DNA of 64,000 bases from DATAGF01 sp963834875 (GTDB lineage Bacteria; Actinomycetota; Thermoleophilia; Miltoncostaeales; Miltoncostaeaceae). The translations under genes and the position numbers were made by a program. Below the pieces are notes generated by a model. That model ran no database searches and had not been told where the DNA came from. It saw nothing but the letters and a program-made list of their open reading frames with translations. Location of the stretch: contig CAWIDG010000032.1 of NCBI GenBank assembly GCA_963834875.1, positions 1-64,000 of the forward strand. The letters are read 5' to 3'. This document shows, one piece after another, positions 8,497-17,270 of the stretch (the stretch's first letter is position 1; each line of letters begins with the position of its first letter).

Positions 8497-9239
8497 GGGT
8501 CTGGTTCCTCGACTCCGGCTCGCTGGTCATCGACCAGGCGCACATCACGTGGAACCAGGGCTGCGGGACGCCCGTCCGGTTCCCGGTCTACTCGGTGCTG
8601 ATCGAGCACGACGAGGGGCTCTTCCTCTTCGACAGCGGCTACGAGCTCGAGCTGGTGAAGGCCGTCCTGCCCTTCGAGCTGCCCGAGCAGACGCCCCAGC
8701 AGACGATCCCGGCCCAGCTCGAGCTCTGCGGCTTCTCGCCCGACGACGTGACCACGCTGGTGATGTCGCACCTGCACTTCGACCACGTCGGCGGCAACCA
8801 GCTGCTGCCCGACGCCCGGGTGCTCGTGCACGCCCGCGAGATCGCCCAGGCGCGCAACTGCGAGCCGTTCGAGCACTTCGGCTACGCCGACCGCAGCTGG
8901 GACCACCCCGCGGCGCGGCTGGTGCCCATCACCGGCGACCAGGAGGTCGCGGCCGGGCTGCACCTGGTCGAGACCCCTGGGCACACCGTCGGCCACTACT
9001 CGCTGCTCGTCGCCCCCCAAAGCGGCACCAACATGCTGTTCCCGTTCGATGTCGTCTACACGGCCGACGCCTACGAGCGCGGGGCCCAGCCGGGCTTCCA
9101 CATCGACCCCGTGGCGGGGGTGCGCTCGATCGCGCGCATCCGCGCGCTCGCCGAGGAGCACGACGCGCAGATCTTCTTCACGCACGACATGGAGGCCTGG
9201 AACACCTACCGACACGCCCCCGACTTCTACGAGGTGTAG
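8493..9239 (+). CDS. Metallo-beta-lactamase-fold hydrolase, N-acyl-homoserine-lactonase-like
   Basis: 248 residues. The dinuclear zinc motif is MSHLHFDHVGG, with later ligands in ETPGHTVGHYS and in FPFDVVYTADAY. Start ATG overlaps the preceding stop. This branch (AttM/AiiA-like) opens lactones. In a catabolic operon it more likely hydrolyses a lactone or enol-lactone intermediate than quenches quorum signals, but that is inference. The C-terminus (FFTHDMEAWNTYRHAPDFYEV) is typical of the group. Confidence 0.88.
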   Translation: MRVWFLDSGSLVIDQAHITWNQGCGTPVRFPVYSVLIEHDEGLFLFDSGYELELVKAVLPFELPEQTPQQTIPAQLELCGFSPDDVTTLVMSHLHFDHVGGNQLLPDARVLVHAREIAQARNCEPFEHFGYADRSWDHPAARLVPITGDQEVAAGLHLVETPGHTVGHYSLLVAPQSGTNMLFPFDVVYTADAYERGAQPGFHIDPVAGVRSIARIRALAEEHDAQIFFTHDMEAWNTYRHAPDFYEV

Positions 9240-9241
9240 CC

Positions 9242-9973
9242 ATGGGCAAGCTGGACGGACGCGTGGCCGTCGTCACCGGCGCCGCGCAGGGGATCGGGAA
9301 GGCGATCGCCGACAAGCTGGCCGAGGAGGGCGCGTCGGTGGTCGTGGCCGACGTCAACGCCGCCGGCGCCGAGGCGGCCGCGCCCGACGGCGGCGTGGGG
9401 ATGGGGGTCGACGTCTCGTCCGAGACGGACGTGGAGCGGATGGTCGCCGACACGCTCGGGCACTTCGGCCGGCTCGACGTACTGGTCAACAATGCCGCGA
9501 TCGTGCCCTTCACGGGCTGGGACGACATCGACTTCGCCGAGTGGCGCCGGATCATGTCGGTCAACCTCGACGGGACCTTCCTCTGCTGCCACCACGCGCA
9601 CAAGCCGATGCGCGAGGCGGCCTACGGCCGGATCGTCAACATCTCCTCGAACGTGGTCCTGGCGGGCACGCCGAACCTCGCCCACTACGTCGCGTCGAAG
9701 GGCGGCGTCCTCGGTTTCACGCGCGCGCTGGCGCGCGAGATCGGCAAGTACGGCATCACCGTCAACGCGGTCGCGCCCGGCCTCACCGAGACCGAGGGCG
9801 TCCTCGCGAGCCCGCACGCGGAGGCGTTCGAGTTCGTGCAGATGCTCCAGTGCCTGCCCCGACGCGGGGTGGCCGCCGACATCGCGCCCTCGGTCGCCTT
9901 CCTCGCCTCCGAGGAGTCCGGCTGGGTCACCGGCCAGCTGCTCGTGGCCGACGCCGGGATGTCGCACAGCTGA
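9242..9973 (+). CDS. Short-chain dehydrogenase/reductase (SDR)
   Basis: 243 residues from ATG 9242. Classical SDR: TGAAQGIG cofactor loop, NNAAIVPFTGW, catalytic Ser in NISSNVVLAG, YVASK catalytic Tyr/Lys pair, and a C-terminal GWVTGQLLVADAGM. The acidic residue after the second beta strand (VVVADVN) favours NAD(H). It probably oxidises an alcohol intermediate in the pathway. The stop overlaps the next ATG by one base. Confidence 0.92.
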   Translation: MGKLDGRVAVVTGAAQGIGKAIADKLAEEGASVVVADVNAAGAEAAAPDGGVGMGVDVSSETDVERMVADTLGHFGRLDVLVNNAAIVPFTGWDDIDFAEWRRIMSVNLDGTFLCCHHAHKPMREAAYGRIVNISSNVVLAGTPNLAHYVASKGGVLGFTRALAREIGKYGITVNAVAPGLTETEGVLASPHAEAFEFVQMLQCLPRRGVAADIAPSVAFLASEESGWVTGQLLVADAGMSHS

Positions 9974-10374
9974 TGGCCGCGTTCCACGTCGCGCGCGCCG
10001 GGGTCATCCTCGCCGTGACGCAGGTTGACCGCTCGATCGCCTTCTACCGAGACCTGCTGGGCTTCGACCTGGAGGCGCGCTACGACGACCCGCCCTACGC
10101 GACGCTCGCCCGCGCGGGCATCCGCCTGTCGCTCGCAGAGCAGGGCCACCCGGCCGAGGACCGCCCGGGGGTGTCCATGGTCGCGCCCGACGATCCGGCG
10201 GTCGCCCGCGCGTTGCTCGTGCTCGAGGTCGGCGACTGCCTTGCGGTCCACGCCGAGCTGGAGGCCCGCGGCGCCGAGATGCTGGCGCCGCCCTACTCGC
10301 CCCCGTGGGGAGGGCACCGGTTCTTCGTCCGGGATCCGGACGGGTACCTCGTGGAGGTCGAGCAGCCGGCATGA
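9973..10374 (+). CDS. VOC-superfamily (glyoxalase/bleomycin-resistance-like) protein
   Basis: 133 residues. Two beta-alpha-beta-beta-beta units are recognisable: the first begins ARAGVILAVTQVDRSIAFYRDLLGF and the second ends HRFFVRDPDGYLVEVEQ, with the metal-ligand Glu in the last strand. The fold covers extradiol dioxygenases, glyoxalases and epimerases; length suits a two-motif monomer. It starts inside the SDR stop (TGATG) and its own stop overlaps the ATG of the next gene, so it belongs to the operon. Reaction not assigned. Confidence 0.85.
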   Translation: MAAFHVARAGVILAVTQVDRSIAFYRDLLGFDLEARYDDPPYATLARAGIRLSLAEQGHPAEDRPGVSMVAPDDPAVARALLVLEVGDCLAVHAELEARGAEMLAPPYSPPWGGHRFFVRDPDGYLVEVEQPA

Positions 10375-10715
10375 CCCGGAGGGCCCTCGCCCTCGCCGCG
10401 GCCCTCGCGCTCGTCCAGGGGTGCGGGGGAGGGGGCTCGGGCGTGGCGGGCGTCGCGGAGGCTCCTCCGACGGCAGCCGGGGCGCAGCGGGCGCTGGCCG
10501 CCCGGCTTGACGCGAAGGACCTCTCGTACCGCGACGTGCGCTGCGTGGACGAGGGCGTCCGGCGCGGAGGCGAGGCGGTGTTTCGGTGCAACGTGAACTT
10601 CGGGGAGCCGCACATCGAGGGCTACTGCGTGGTCCTCCGGGAGGGCCGCGCGATCACCCAGGTCGAGGACCGCGCGCTGCGCTGTCGGCGGACGCGGACG
10701 GGAGACGAGCCGTAG
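10371..10715 (+). CDS. Small predicted lipoprotein, function unknown
   Basis: 114 residues. A signal sequence (MTRRALALAAALALVQGC) ends in a plausible lipobox Cys at residue 18, followed by a Gly-rich spacer. The exported part has two further Cys pairs (YRDVRCVDEG / FRCNVNF and YCVVLREG / LRCRRTR) that could form disulfides. It has no family I recognise. It is the last gene of the long rightward operon, coupled through ATGA to the VOC gene. It could be a surface partner of the pathway or merely co-transcribed. Confidence 0.7.
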   Translation: MTRRALALAAALALVQGCGGGGSGVAGVAEAPPTAAGAQRALAARLDAKDLSYRDVRCVDEGVRRGGEAVFRCNVNFGEPHIEGYCVVLREGRAITQVEDRALRCRRTRTGDEP

Positions 10716-10736
10716 GCTGCGCCGCGGCGGCGACGG

Positions 10737-11471
10737 TCAGCCGCGCCCCGTGCGCCGTCCGAGGAAGAGCTCGGCGGCGTTGTCGCCCAGGACGCGCTCG
10801 ATCAGGTCGTCCGGAAGCCCGGACACGCGGACCTTGGCCATCTCCACGACCGGGTGGTGGAACGGCGCGTCGGATCCGTACATCACGCGTTCTGCGCCGA
10901 CGCGGCGGACGGCCTCCGCGATCTTCGTGTGCATGGGCATCCCCGACGTCTCCAGCCACACGTTCTCGTTGCGCTCGGCCACGGCGATGGCGCCGTCGAT
11001 GTAGACGATGTTGCCGTGCCCCATGTGGCCGAGGATCACCTTCGCCCGCGGGAAGCGGACGGCGGCCTCCTCGATGGACCAGGGCAGCGTGAAGATCGGA
11101 TGGCCGCAGTGGATCAGGAGTGGGACGTCCCGCGCGATCGCGGCCTCGTAGATCGGGTGGACGATCGGGTCGTCCGGGTGGTAGCCGTCGAGCAGGGGGT
11201 GGAGCTTGACGCCGACGAAGCGCGGGTGGTCGAGGTAGCGGATGGCCTCCTCCACGCCGTCTGGCATCCGCGGGTTGGCCCACACCAGCCCCCAGGCGTC
11301 CGGCACCGTCTGAAGGATTCCCTCCACCAGGGCGTTGTCGGGGTGGAAGACCACGCACCCGTCGTAATCGTGCTGGTCCATCAGCGCCACGAGGCCGTCG
11401 CGGTCGAGGCGGACGTCGAACAACGGGAACTCGCCGACGTGCATGTGGGCGTCGAAGATCACCCCGGCCAT
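10737..11471 (-). CDS. Amidohydrolase-2 family metal-dependent hydrolase
   Basis: Begins MAGVIFDAHMHVGEF at 11471. The HxH metal pair is followed by FVGVKLHPLLDGY, PLLIHCGHP, ILGHMGHGN and the late Asp in VMYGSDAPFHHP, the standard order for this TIM-barrel group (decarboxylases and hydrolases such as ACMSD-type enzymes). About 244 residues, a compact member. It lies convergent to the catabolic operon with a 21-base gap, so it is a separate unit. The link to the same pathway is only suggestive. Confidence 0.88.
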   Translation of the reverse strand: MAGVIFDAHMHVGEFPLFDVRLDRDGLVALMDQHDYDGCVVFHPDNALVEGILQTVPDAWGLVWANPRMPDGVEEAIRYLDHPRFVGVKLHPLLDGYHPDDPIVHPIYEAAIARDVPLLIHCGHPIFTLPWSIEEAAVRFPRAKVILGHMGHGNIVYIDGAIAVAERNENVWLETSGMPMHTKIAEAVRRVGAERVMYGSDAPFHHPVVEMAKVRVSGLPDDLIERVLGDNAAELFLGRRTGRG

Positions 11472-11633
11472 CGTAGTCGCGCGAGTGCACAACATGGCGC
11501 CCTAGCTCAGCGGCGCACGGCCTCCGCGTGGCGCGCGATCGCGGCCTGCGACACGATGCCATCTCGGCCAGGTGCGGCACGCTGCTCGGCGGGTCCAGAA
11601 CCCGGCTCGCGCGACTTGAAGTACAGTCGCCAC

Positions 11634-13631
11634 GTGGAGCTGGAGCTGCCGACCGGCGACGGCCCGGACCGTGACATTCCCCTTGGCGGAAGTCCGTTTC
11701 CACCGATTGCGGACTACGCACTGCTCTCCGATTGCGAGGTCTGTGCGCTCCTGGCGCCCGACGGGAACGTCGAGTGGCTGTCGCTGCCGCAGATGGACGG
11801 GCCGGGCGTTTTCTCGGCGATCCTCGACCGTCACGCGGGACGGTTCCGCGCGGGGCCGGTGAATCGGACGGTGCCGGCCGGCCGTCGGTACCTGCCGGGA
11901 ACCATGATCCTGGAGACGACCTGGGGCACGCCCACGGGGTGGCTCGAGGTTCGCGACGTGCTGCTGATCGGGCGCTGGCACGAGGACGGGCGCTCGGACC
12001 GGTACGTCCGCGCCCCGCGCGACTGGGAGGCCGAGCACGTCCTGCTCCGGGTCCTGCGCTGCCTCGACGGCTTCGTTGACATCGAGATCGATTGCCAGCC
12101 CGGACTCGACTACGGGCGCAGGCAAGGGACGTGGCGGCACGCCGGCGAGGGCTATGGGGACGCCGCCTGCGAGGCCGACGGGATCGAGCCGTCGCTGCGG
12201 CTGCGCACCGATCTGCGCCTGGGGTTCGAGGGGCATGGAGCGCATGCGCAGACCCGCATGGGCGCCGGCCAGCAGGCGTTCTGCGCTCTCGGCTGGAGCG
12301 AGTACGCGCCGCCCGCGACCTGCGAGGAGGCGGAGGCCAGAATCGCGGAGACGCGAGCGTATTGGCACGAGTGGATCGGGCACGGTCGCTTCCCGGATCA
12401 TCCCTGGCAGATCTACCTGCAGCGGTCCGCGCTCACGCTCAAGGGGCTGACCTACGCTCCGACGGGAGCGATGATCGCCGCGGCGACGACCTCGCTGCCC
12501 GAGACGCCCGGAGGCGAGCGCAACTGGGACTACCGCTACAGCTGGCTGCGGGACTCGACGTTCATGTTGTGGGGACTCTCGACCCTCGGCTTCGACCGGG
12601 AGGCGAGCGACTACTTCTACTTCATCGTCGACCGGGTCCAGGACGACGACCTGCAGATCATGTACGGCATCGATGGGCGCGCGCAGCTCGACGAGGAGAC
12701 GCTCGATCACCTCTCCGGCTACGAGGGCGCGCGGCCGGTGCGGGTCGGCAACGACGCCTGGCGCCACAGGCAGCACGATGTCTGGGGGGTGTTCCTGGAC
12801 TCGGTCCGGCTCCATACGCGCTCGGGCGATCGCCTGGACGACCGCTTCTGGAAGGTCCTCGCGCGCCAGGTGGACGCGGCGCTTGAGCACTGGCGTGAGC
12901 CCGACCGCGGGATCTGGGAGGTGCGCGGCGAGCCCAGGCACTTCACGTCCTCGAAGCTGTTCTGCTGGGTTGCCGCTGACCGCGGCGCACGGCTCGCCCG
13001 TCTGCGCGGCGACGCGGAGGCGGCCGAGCGCTGGGAAGCCGCCGCCGAAGAGATGCACGCGGACATCTGCGAGCACGGAACTGACGATCGCGGCGTCTTC
13101 GTGCAGCACTACCACACCGATGCGCTCGACGCTTCGCTGCTGCTGCTCACCCTGGTGGGGTTCCTGCCTCCGTCCGACGAACGGGTGCGCGCGACCGTGC
13201 TGGCCATCGCGGACGAGCTGACGGTCGACGGCCTGGTGCTCCGCTACCGCGTGGAGACGACCGACGACGGGCTGGAGGGCGAGGAGGGGACGTTCACGAT
13301 CTGCTCGTTCTGGCTCGTCTCCGCCCTGGCGGAGATTGGGGAGATCGAGCGAGCTCGGAAACTGTGCGAGAAGCTGCTCTCGTACGCGAGCCCTCTCTTG
13401 CTCTACGCCGAGGAGATCGACCCGCACAGCGGGCGCCACCTCGGGAACTTCCCCCAGGCGTTCACCCACCTCGCGCTCATCAACGCCGTGATGCACATCG
13501 TCAGCGCCGATCAGGCCTTGACCGAAACTCCGGGCCAGCAGCCTGTGCAGATCGGACTCGAGCTCGAGCCCACAGGTGGCCTCTCGCCTCGCGAACGCGC
13601 GCCTGGCGACGGCGCCAGGCGCGGTTCGTGA
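11634..13631 (+). CDS. Glycoside hydrolase family 15 protein (glucoamylase/trehalase-like)
   Basis: About 665 residues from GTG 11634. The N-terminal beta-sandwich starts PPIADYALLSDCEVCALLAPDGNVEWL. The (alpha/alpha)6 catalytic barrel carries GGERNWDYRYSWLRDSTFMLWGL and later EEGTFTICSFWLVSALAEIG with the catalytic-type Glu, then GRHLGNFPQAFTHLALINA at the C-terminal end. Cytoplasmic, as no signal peptide is seen. Related actinobacterial enzymes hydrolyse trehalose or short alpha-glucans. Its tail overlaps the convergent membrane-protein gene by about 130 bases, so the end of one of the two is probably misread. Confidence 0.9.
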   Translation: MELELPTGDGPDRDIPLGGSPFPPIADYALLSDCEVCALLAPDGNVEWLSLPQMDGPGVFSAILDRHAGRFRAGPVNRTVPAGRRYLPGTMILETTWGTPTGWLEVRDVLLIGRWHEDGRSDRYVRAPRDWEAEHVLLRVLRCLDGFVDIEIDCQPGLDYGRRQGTWRHAGEGYGDAACEADGIEPSLRLRTDLRLGFEGHGAHAQTRMGAGQQAFCALGWSEYAPPATCEEAEARIAETRAYWHEWIGHGRFPDHPWQIYLQRSALTLKGLTYAPTGAMIAAATTSLPETPGGERNWDYRYSWLRDSTFMLWGLSTLGFDREASDYFYFIVDRVQDDDLQIMYGIDGRAQLDEETLDHLSGYEGARPVRVGNDAWRHRQHDVWGVFLDSVRLHTRSGDRLDDRFWKVLARQVDAALEHWREPDRGIWEVRGEPRHFTSSKLFCWVAADRGARLARLRGDAEAAERWEAAAEEMHADICEHGTDDRGVFVQHYHTDALDASLLLLTLVGFLPPSDERVRATVLAIADELTVDGLVLRYRVETTDDGLEGEEGTFTICSFWLVSALAEIGEIERARKLCEKLLSYASPLLLYAEEIDPHSGRHLGNFPQAFTHLALINAVMHIVSADQALTETPGQQPVQIGLELEPTGGLSPRERAPGDGARRGS

Positions 13632-14412
13632 GCAGCGCCGAGCTTGGGATCCAACGGCTACTCGAGCGCCCGCTCTGACTCGCGCCGGGCGAGCCTTGGG
13701 CGCCTCCACTCGCCGGTCGCTCGGGGATCAGCTCGCGCCAGATGCGATCCAGCGACTCCTCGCGCGGCATGACCGCCTCCTGCATCTCCTCGGCGTCCGT
13801 CATATGCCAGTCGAGACGGCGCTCGACTCCCGACGCGGTCCATGCGCCCGGCTTCGTGACGCCGCTCTTGTCCACGCCCGAGACGACCGGGAACACCCAC
13901 ATTAGGTGCGAGAGATACCGGTCGGGATTGGTCGCTGCGAGATGCTTCGGGAAGATCTGAGCGAACCACAACACGGTGAATCCCGTCCATGCTATGTCGA
14001 ACACGGCCAGGGCCACGCCTGCATCAAAGCTGAGCCCGGTCCCGGGCACGATGACCTCGTCGCGATGGGCCAGAAGCGTGGCGGTGGTCACGATGAGCGC
14101 GACGAAGAGCTGCCGGGCCGCCAGCCAGCCGGCCAGCTGCGACCTGCTGCGGTCGGGGTACATCACCTTCCAGCGGGCGATCACGGAGACCTCGGCACCT
14201 TCCATGACGGCGAGCAAGACCATCAGGGCGAGCGCTGCCACAGCCGTGATGATCGCCACGTACTCACCGTCGGCGGCGAGGTTGATCGTGCTGGCCACCC
14301 ACATGATTGTTGCGATGCCCCAAGCGACGAACAACACCGCCCCGACTACGTTGCGTGGTGCGAAGCGGCGCAGCGAGATGCCCTCATTGCGAGACGCTGC
14401 GGTAGTCATCAC
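13501..14412 (-). CDS. Membrane protein, possibly DUF21/CNNM-like
   Basis: Four to five hydrophobic helices: NVVGAVLFVAWGIATIMWVAS, VAIITAVAALALMVLLAVME, LFVALIVTTATLLA and VALAVFDIAWTGFTVLWFAQI. The pieces MEGAEVSVIARWK and WFAQIFPKHLAATNPDRYLSH recall the DUF21 membrane domain of CNNM/CorC-type ion transporters (a small acidic stretch after a helix, then E/Q-x-x-PK). I consider this tentative. The C-terminal 60 residues are low-complexity and Arg-rich and overlap the end of the GH15 gene, which suggests the true stop is near 13680 in another frame. Confidence 0.5.
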   Translation of the reverse strand: MMTTAASRNEGISLRRFAPRNVVGAVLFVAWGIATIMWVASTINLAADGEYVAIITAVAALALMVLLAVMEGAEVSVIARWKVMYPDRSRSQLAGWLAARQLFVALIVTTATLLAHRDEVIVPGTGLSFDAGVALAVFDIAWTGFTVLWFAQIFPKHLAATNPDRYLSHLMWVFPVVSGVDKSGVTKPGAWTASGVERRLDWHMTDAEEMQEAVMPREESLDRIWRELIPERPASGGAQGSPGASQSGRSSSRWIPSSALLTNRAWRRRQARVREARGHLWARARVRSAQAAGPEFRSRPDRR

Positions 14413-14547
14413 GCGGCGCTCCCGATCGTCGTCACGGCCATTCCTTGGCCTCCTTCTGTTGATAGCTGGTCGCGTATGCTTCCGAAGGGTCTCTCTTCAG
14501 GCTCAGTTGCCGGCGCATAACACCGGGCACCGTCGACTCTATTCCCA

Positions 14548-15675
14548 TTAAGCGAAGTTGACTCCGGCGTCCGTCAAGAGCGGGTCGTCGACGAGCCGCC
14601 ACAGCGCCACCGCCTCGTTGTACTGCATGTACTTGCCGGCGAAATGGAGCCCGATGACTTGGTTGCTGTCGAGGTCAACGACGCACGAACCGGAGACCCC
14701 GCCGGTCGTGGAGCAGTCGTAGAACATCACGTCGTCCGGCTCGGCGCCGCTCGAGCAGGGCTCCATCCGGATGGTCGCGTCGGCCGGAGGCGCCATCGCC
14801 GCTCCCGGCAGGAGGCGCTTGACGAAGTACCGGTCCCCGAAGATCGAGCGCAGGGTCGCGGCATCGTTGCGGTAGTCCGGCGCCGGGTAGCCGAGCACGT
14901 ACACGTTGCGGCCCTCGAGCGGACCCGGATCGCGCGACATGATCGGCAGCGGCTTCGCCAGGCCGTCCGTGACCCGCAGCAGCGCGAGGTCGAGCGCCGG
15001 GTGGATGCCGATCACGCCCTCGATGGGCACGCTGCGCGGCGACGCGGCGTCGGCCGGCTGCGCATCTGGGTCCTCGACGAGGTCCAGGTTCGCCTCGAGG
15101 CCCGGTTGGAACGACCAGTCGCCGTCTGCTCCATGTTGGGAGAAGACCATCGCCACATGGCAGTTGGTCATCACCGCATCCTCGGCCACCATGAATCCCG
15201 TTCCGGCATACGGCAACTGGGGGAGGCCGGGCACCCCGATCCGCCCCACGCTCATGGCCGTCGTTCTGATGCTCTGCCGGAACGGGCCGAGGATGTCGGC
15301 CCAGGGCGGAGGCGGATCGCCGAACGCCCCGTCCTGCAGCACCATCGCGGGCCGGGCGACCGACACGATCGCCTCGATGCCGAGCCGCGCCTCGGCGCTG
15401 AGCACCGCGCCCGGCCCTTCGGCGCGGAGCGTGTCCAGGGCGCTGGCTCCCACCTCCAGGAGCCGCTTGCGCTCTGCCGACAGCGCGGCGTCGATCCGGT
15501 CGGCCGCCATCGGCGGCAGGCCCGACTTCGGCCCGACGATCGCGCGCGATCCCGATCCCGGGTCACTGTCGGGGAACGCCCGCCGCATCACGGCGCCCGG
15601 GTTGCGCTCGAGCTGCTCCGCGACGGCCTCGAGGTGCGGGAGGAGATGAGCGGCGTGAGCCGCCACGTCCGGCAT
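14548..15675 (-). CDS. Trypsin-like serine protease (cytoplasmic, conflict-system type)
   Basis: 375 residues from ATG 15675, preceded by AAGGAAGG. Alternative upstream ATG at 15693. No signal peptide. The N-terminal ~130 residues are helical, and the chymotrypsin-fold protease domain follows. The catalytic triad is visible as His in MTNCHVAM, Asp in PALDLALLRV and Ser in TGGVSGSCVVD. The oxyanion-type GGVSGS loop is intact. Cytoplasmic trypsin-like domains of this kind are known as effectors in bacterial NTP-dependent conflict systems together with caspase-like peptidases. Here the caspase-like gene is divergent, with a 154-base shared promoter region. Target unknown. Confidence 0.82.
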   Translation of the reverse strand: MPDVAAHAAHLLPHLEAVAEQLERNPGAVMRRAFPDSDPGSGSRAIVGPKSGLPPMAADRIDAALSAERKRLLEVGASALDTLRAEGPGAVLSAEARLGIEAIVSVARPAMVLQDGAFGDPPPPWADILGPFRQSIRTTAMSVGRIGVPGLPQLPYAGTGFMVAEDAVMTNCHVAMVFSQHGADGDWSFQPGLEANLDLVEDPDAQPADAASPRSVPIEGVIGIHPALDLALLRVTDGLAKPLPIMSRDPGPLEGRNVYVLGYPAPDYRNDAATLRSIFGDRYFVKRLLPGAAMAPPADATIRMEPCSSGAEPDDVMFYDCSTTGGVSGSCVVDLDSNQVIGLHFAGKYMQYNEAVALWRLVDDPLLTDAGVNFA

Positions 15676-15829
15676 GGAGCCTTCCTTGGCCATCCCTCCG
15701 CGCTCAGTTCTCTCGGTTCGCCGGTCCGGGACGAAGACTACTTGGCCCCGACGCGTGACACTCCGCTCCGCTCCAGGTAGGGTCGCAAGCCGGACAGAGG
15801 GAAGCATCGATGTCCTCTAGGCACCGGCG

Positions 15830-16780
15830 ATGAAGCGCGCGCTGTTGGTCGGTATCGACCACTACGACCGCTTCGGCAGCTTGGACGGCTGCGGGAACGA
15901 CGTCAACGCGCTCGAGGCGCTGCTCAGCCGGAACGAGGACAACAGTCCGAACTTCGACTGTCAGAAGCGGACCAGCCTCACGGGAGGAGTGACGCGCGAC
16001 GAGCTGCTCGGCGACCTCGACGGGCTGCTCGACGCTGCGGCCGACGTCGCGCTGCTCTACTTCGCGGGACACGGCGCCGGCACGGGCACGGACGTGGCGC
16101 TCGTGACGCGCGACGGCACGCCCGCGACGCCGGGGATAGCCTTCTCGGAGATCCTCGCCAAGGTCGCCGGTTCCGGCGTTCGCGAGGTGATCCTGATCCT
16201 CGACTGCTGCTTCTCGGGCGCCGCGGGCGGGATCCCCCAGCTGGCGAGCTCGGCGACGACGCTCAGGGACGGGGTGTCGATTCTCGCCGCGAGTCGCGGC
16301 GACCAGGTCGCGGGAGAGACCGACACCGCGGGATCTTCTCCAACTTCCTCGGCGGAGCCCTCGAGGGAGGCGCCGCCGACGTCCTCGGCAGGGTGACGAT
16401 CGCGGGGCTGTACTCGTATCTGGACGAGTCCTTCGGTGCCTGGAATCAGCGCCCCGCGTTCAAGGCGAACGTTCGACCGCCTGCACGAGCTCCGGAGCTG
16501 CACGCCGGCCGTCCCGCTGACGGAGCTCAGGCAGATCTGCGAGCTGTTCCCGGCCGCGGGCCACCTGTTCGAGCTCGATCCCTCCTACGAGCCGTCGGCC
16601 GAGCCGCGAGACCCCGAGCACGAGCGCGCCTTCTCGACCCTCCAGAAGTATCGGGCGGCCAAGCTGGTCAGGCCGGTGGACGCGGACCACATGTACTTCG
16701 CCGCGATGGAGGGCAAGGCGTGCCGGCTCACGCCCCTCGGCAGGCACTACTGGCAGGTCGCCAAGGAGGGCAGGCTGTGA
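15830..16780 (+). CDS. Caspase-like (peptidase C14) protease with C-terminal winged-helix-like tail, frameshifted
   Basis: Starts MKRALLVGIDHYDRFGSLDGC, a standard C14 first strand. The catalytic dyad is present: His81 in YFAGHGAG and Cys127 in LILDCCFSGA. The frame has a one-base loss near 16333 (before GIFSNFLGG) and a one-base gain near 16470 (KAN/FDRLHEL). Reading across both gives about 316 residues. The last ~90 residues, starting VPLTELRQICELFP and ending CRLTPLGRHYWQVAKEG, look like a small helical or winged-helix domain that could recruit a partner. The stop overlaps the GTG of the SLOG gene (GTGA), so the two are co-translated. Probably an effector protease activated by a signal read by its neighbours. 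Confidence 0.8.
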
Positions 16781-17253
16781 CGGCCCTCGGGGTGACCGGC
16801 CATCAGACGCTCCCGCCCCGCACGCGCGAGTTCGTCGTGGCCGCCGTGCAGGGCATCCTGCGCCAGGTCGAGCCACCGCTGGACGTCATCACGTCGCTGG
16901 CGGCCGGCGCGGACCAGCTGGTCGCCAGCGAGCTGCTGCGAATCGGCGGCCGTCTCCACGTGATCGTGCCGTGCCGTGGCTACGAGCGGACGTTCGCGGC
17001 CGAAGAGGATCTCGCGGCGTTCCGGTCCCTGCTGGAACGCGCTCATGACGTGACGAGACTTGACCACGCGGAACCCTCCGAGGAGGCGTTCCTCGCCGCC
17101 GGCGAGAGCGTCGTCGACAACTGCGAGATGGTGATCGCGGTCTGGGACGGGGAGCCGGCGCGAGGACGCGGCGGAACTGCGGACATCGTTCGCTACGCGC
17201 GTGACACCGGCAAGGCGGTGCGCATCGTGTGGCCGGAGGATGTCGCTCGCTGA
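16777..17253 (+). CDS. SLOG-superfamily Rossmann-like protein
   Basis: 158 residues. Begins VTALGVTGHQTLPPRT, then VITSLAAGADQLVASELL, LHVIVPCRGYERTF, and VIAVWDGEPARGRGGTADIV. These are the hallmark segments of the SLOG fold (GxTGHR-type loop, GADxxA helix, D-G-x-x-GGT nucleotide loop). SLOG domains bind nucleotide-derived signals or NAD-type ligands, and occur as sensors in Thoeris and related immunity systems. Coupled by a four-base overlap to the caspase-like gene, it is the natural sensor for that protease. The ligand is not predictable. Confidence 0.8.
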   Translation: MTALGVTGHQTLPPRTREFVVAAVQGILRQVEPPLDVITSLAAGADQLVASELLRIGGRLHVIVPCRGYERTFAAEEDLAAFRSLLERAHDVTRLDHAEPSEEAFLAAGESVVDNCEMVIAVWDGEPARGRGGTADIVRYARDTGKAVRIVWPEDVAR

Positions 17254-17266
17254 GCCCGACGCTCAG
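17250..17266. terminator. Hairpin between convergent genes, possible bidirectional terminator
   Basis: CTGAGC-CCGAC-GCTCAG, a perfect six-base stem with a five-base loop, begins at the last bases of the SLOG gene and lies four bases before the stop of the RTX-like gene running the other way. No T-tract follows on either strand, so intrinsic termination is only a possibility. Confidence 0.4.
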
Positions 17267-17270
17267 AACC

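Noticed and set aside
11495..11540. tRNA-like start GCCCTAGCTCAGCGGC between the amidohydrolase and GH15 genes
   Set aside because: Only the D-arm word matches. No acceptor, anticodon or T arm can be folded from the next 70 bases.
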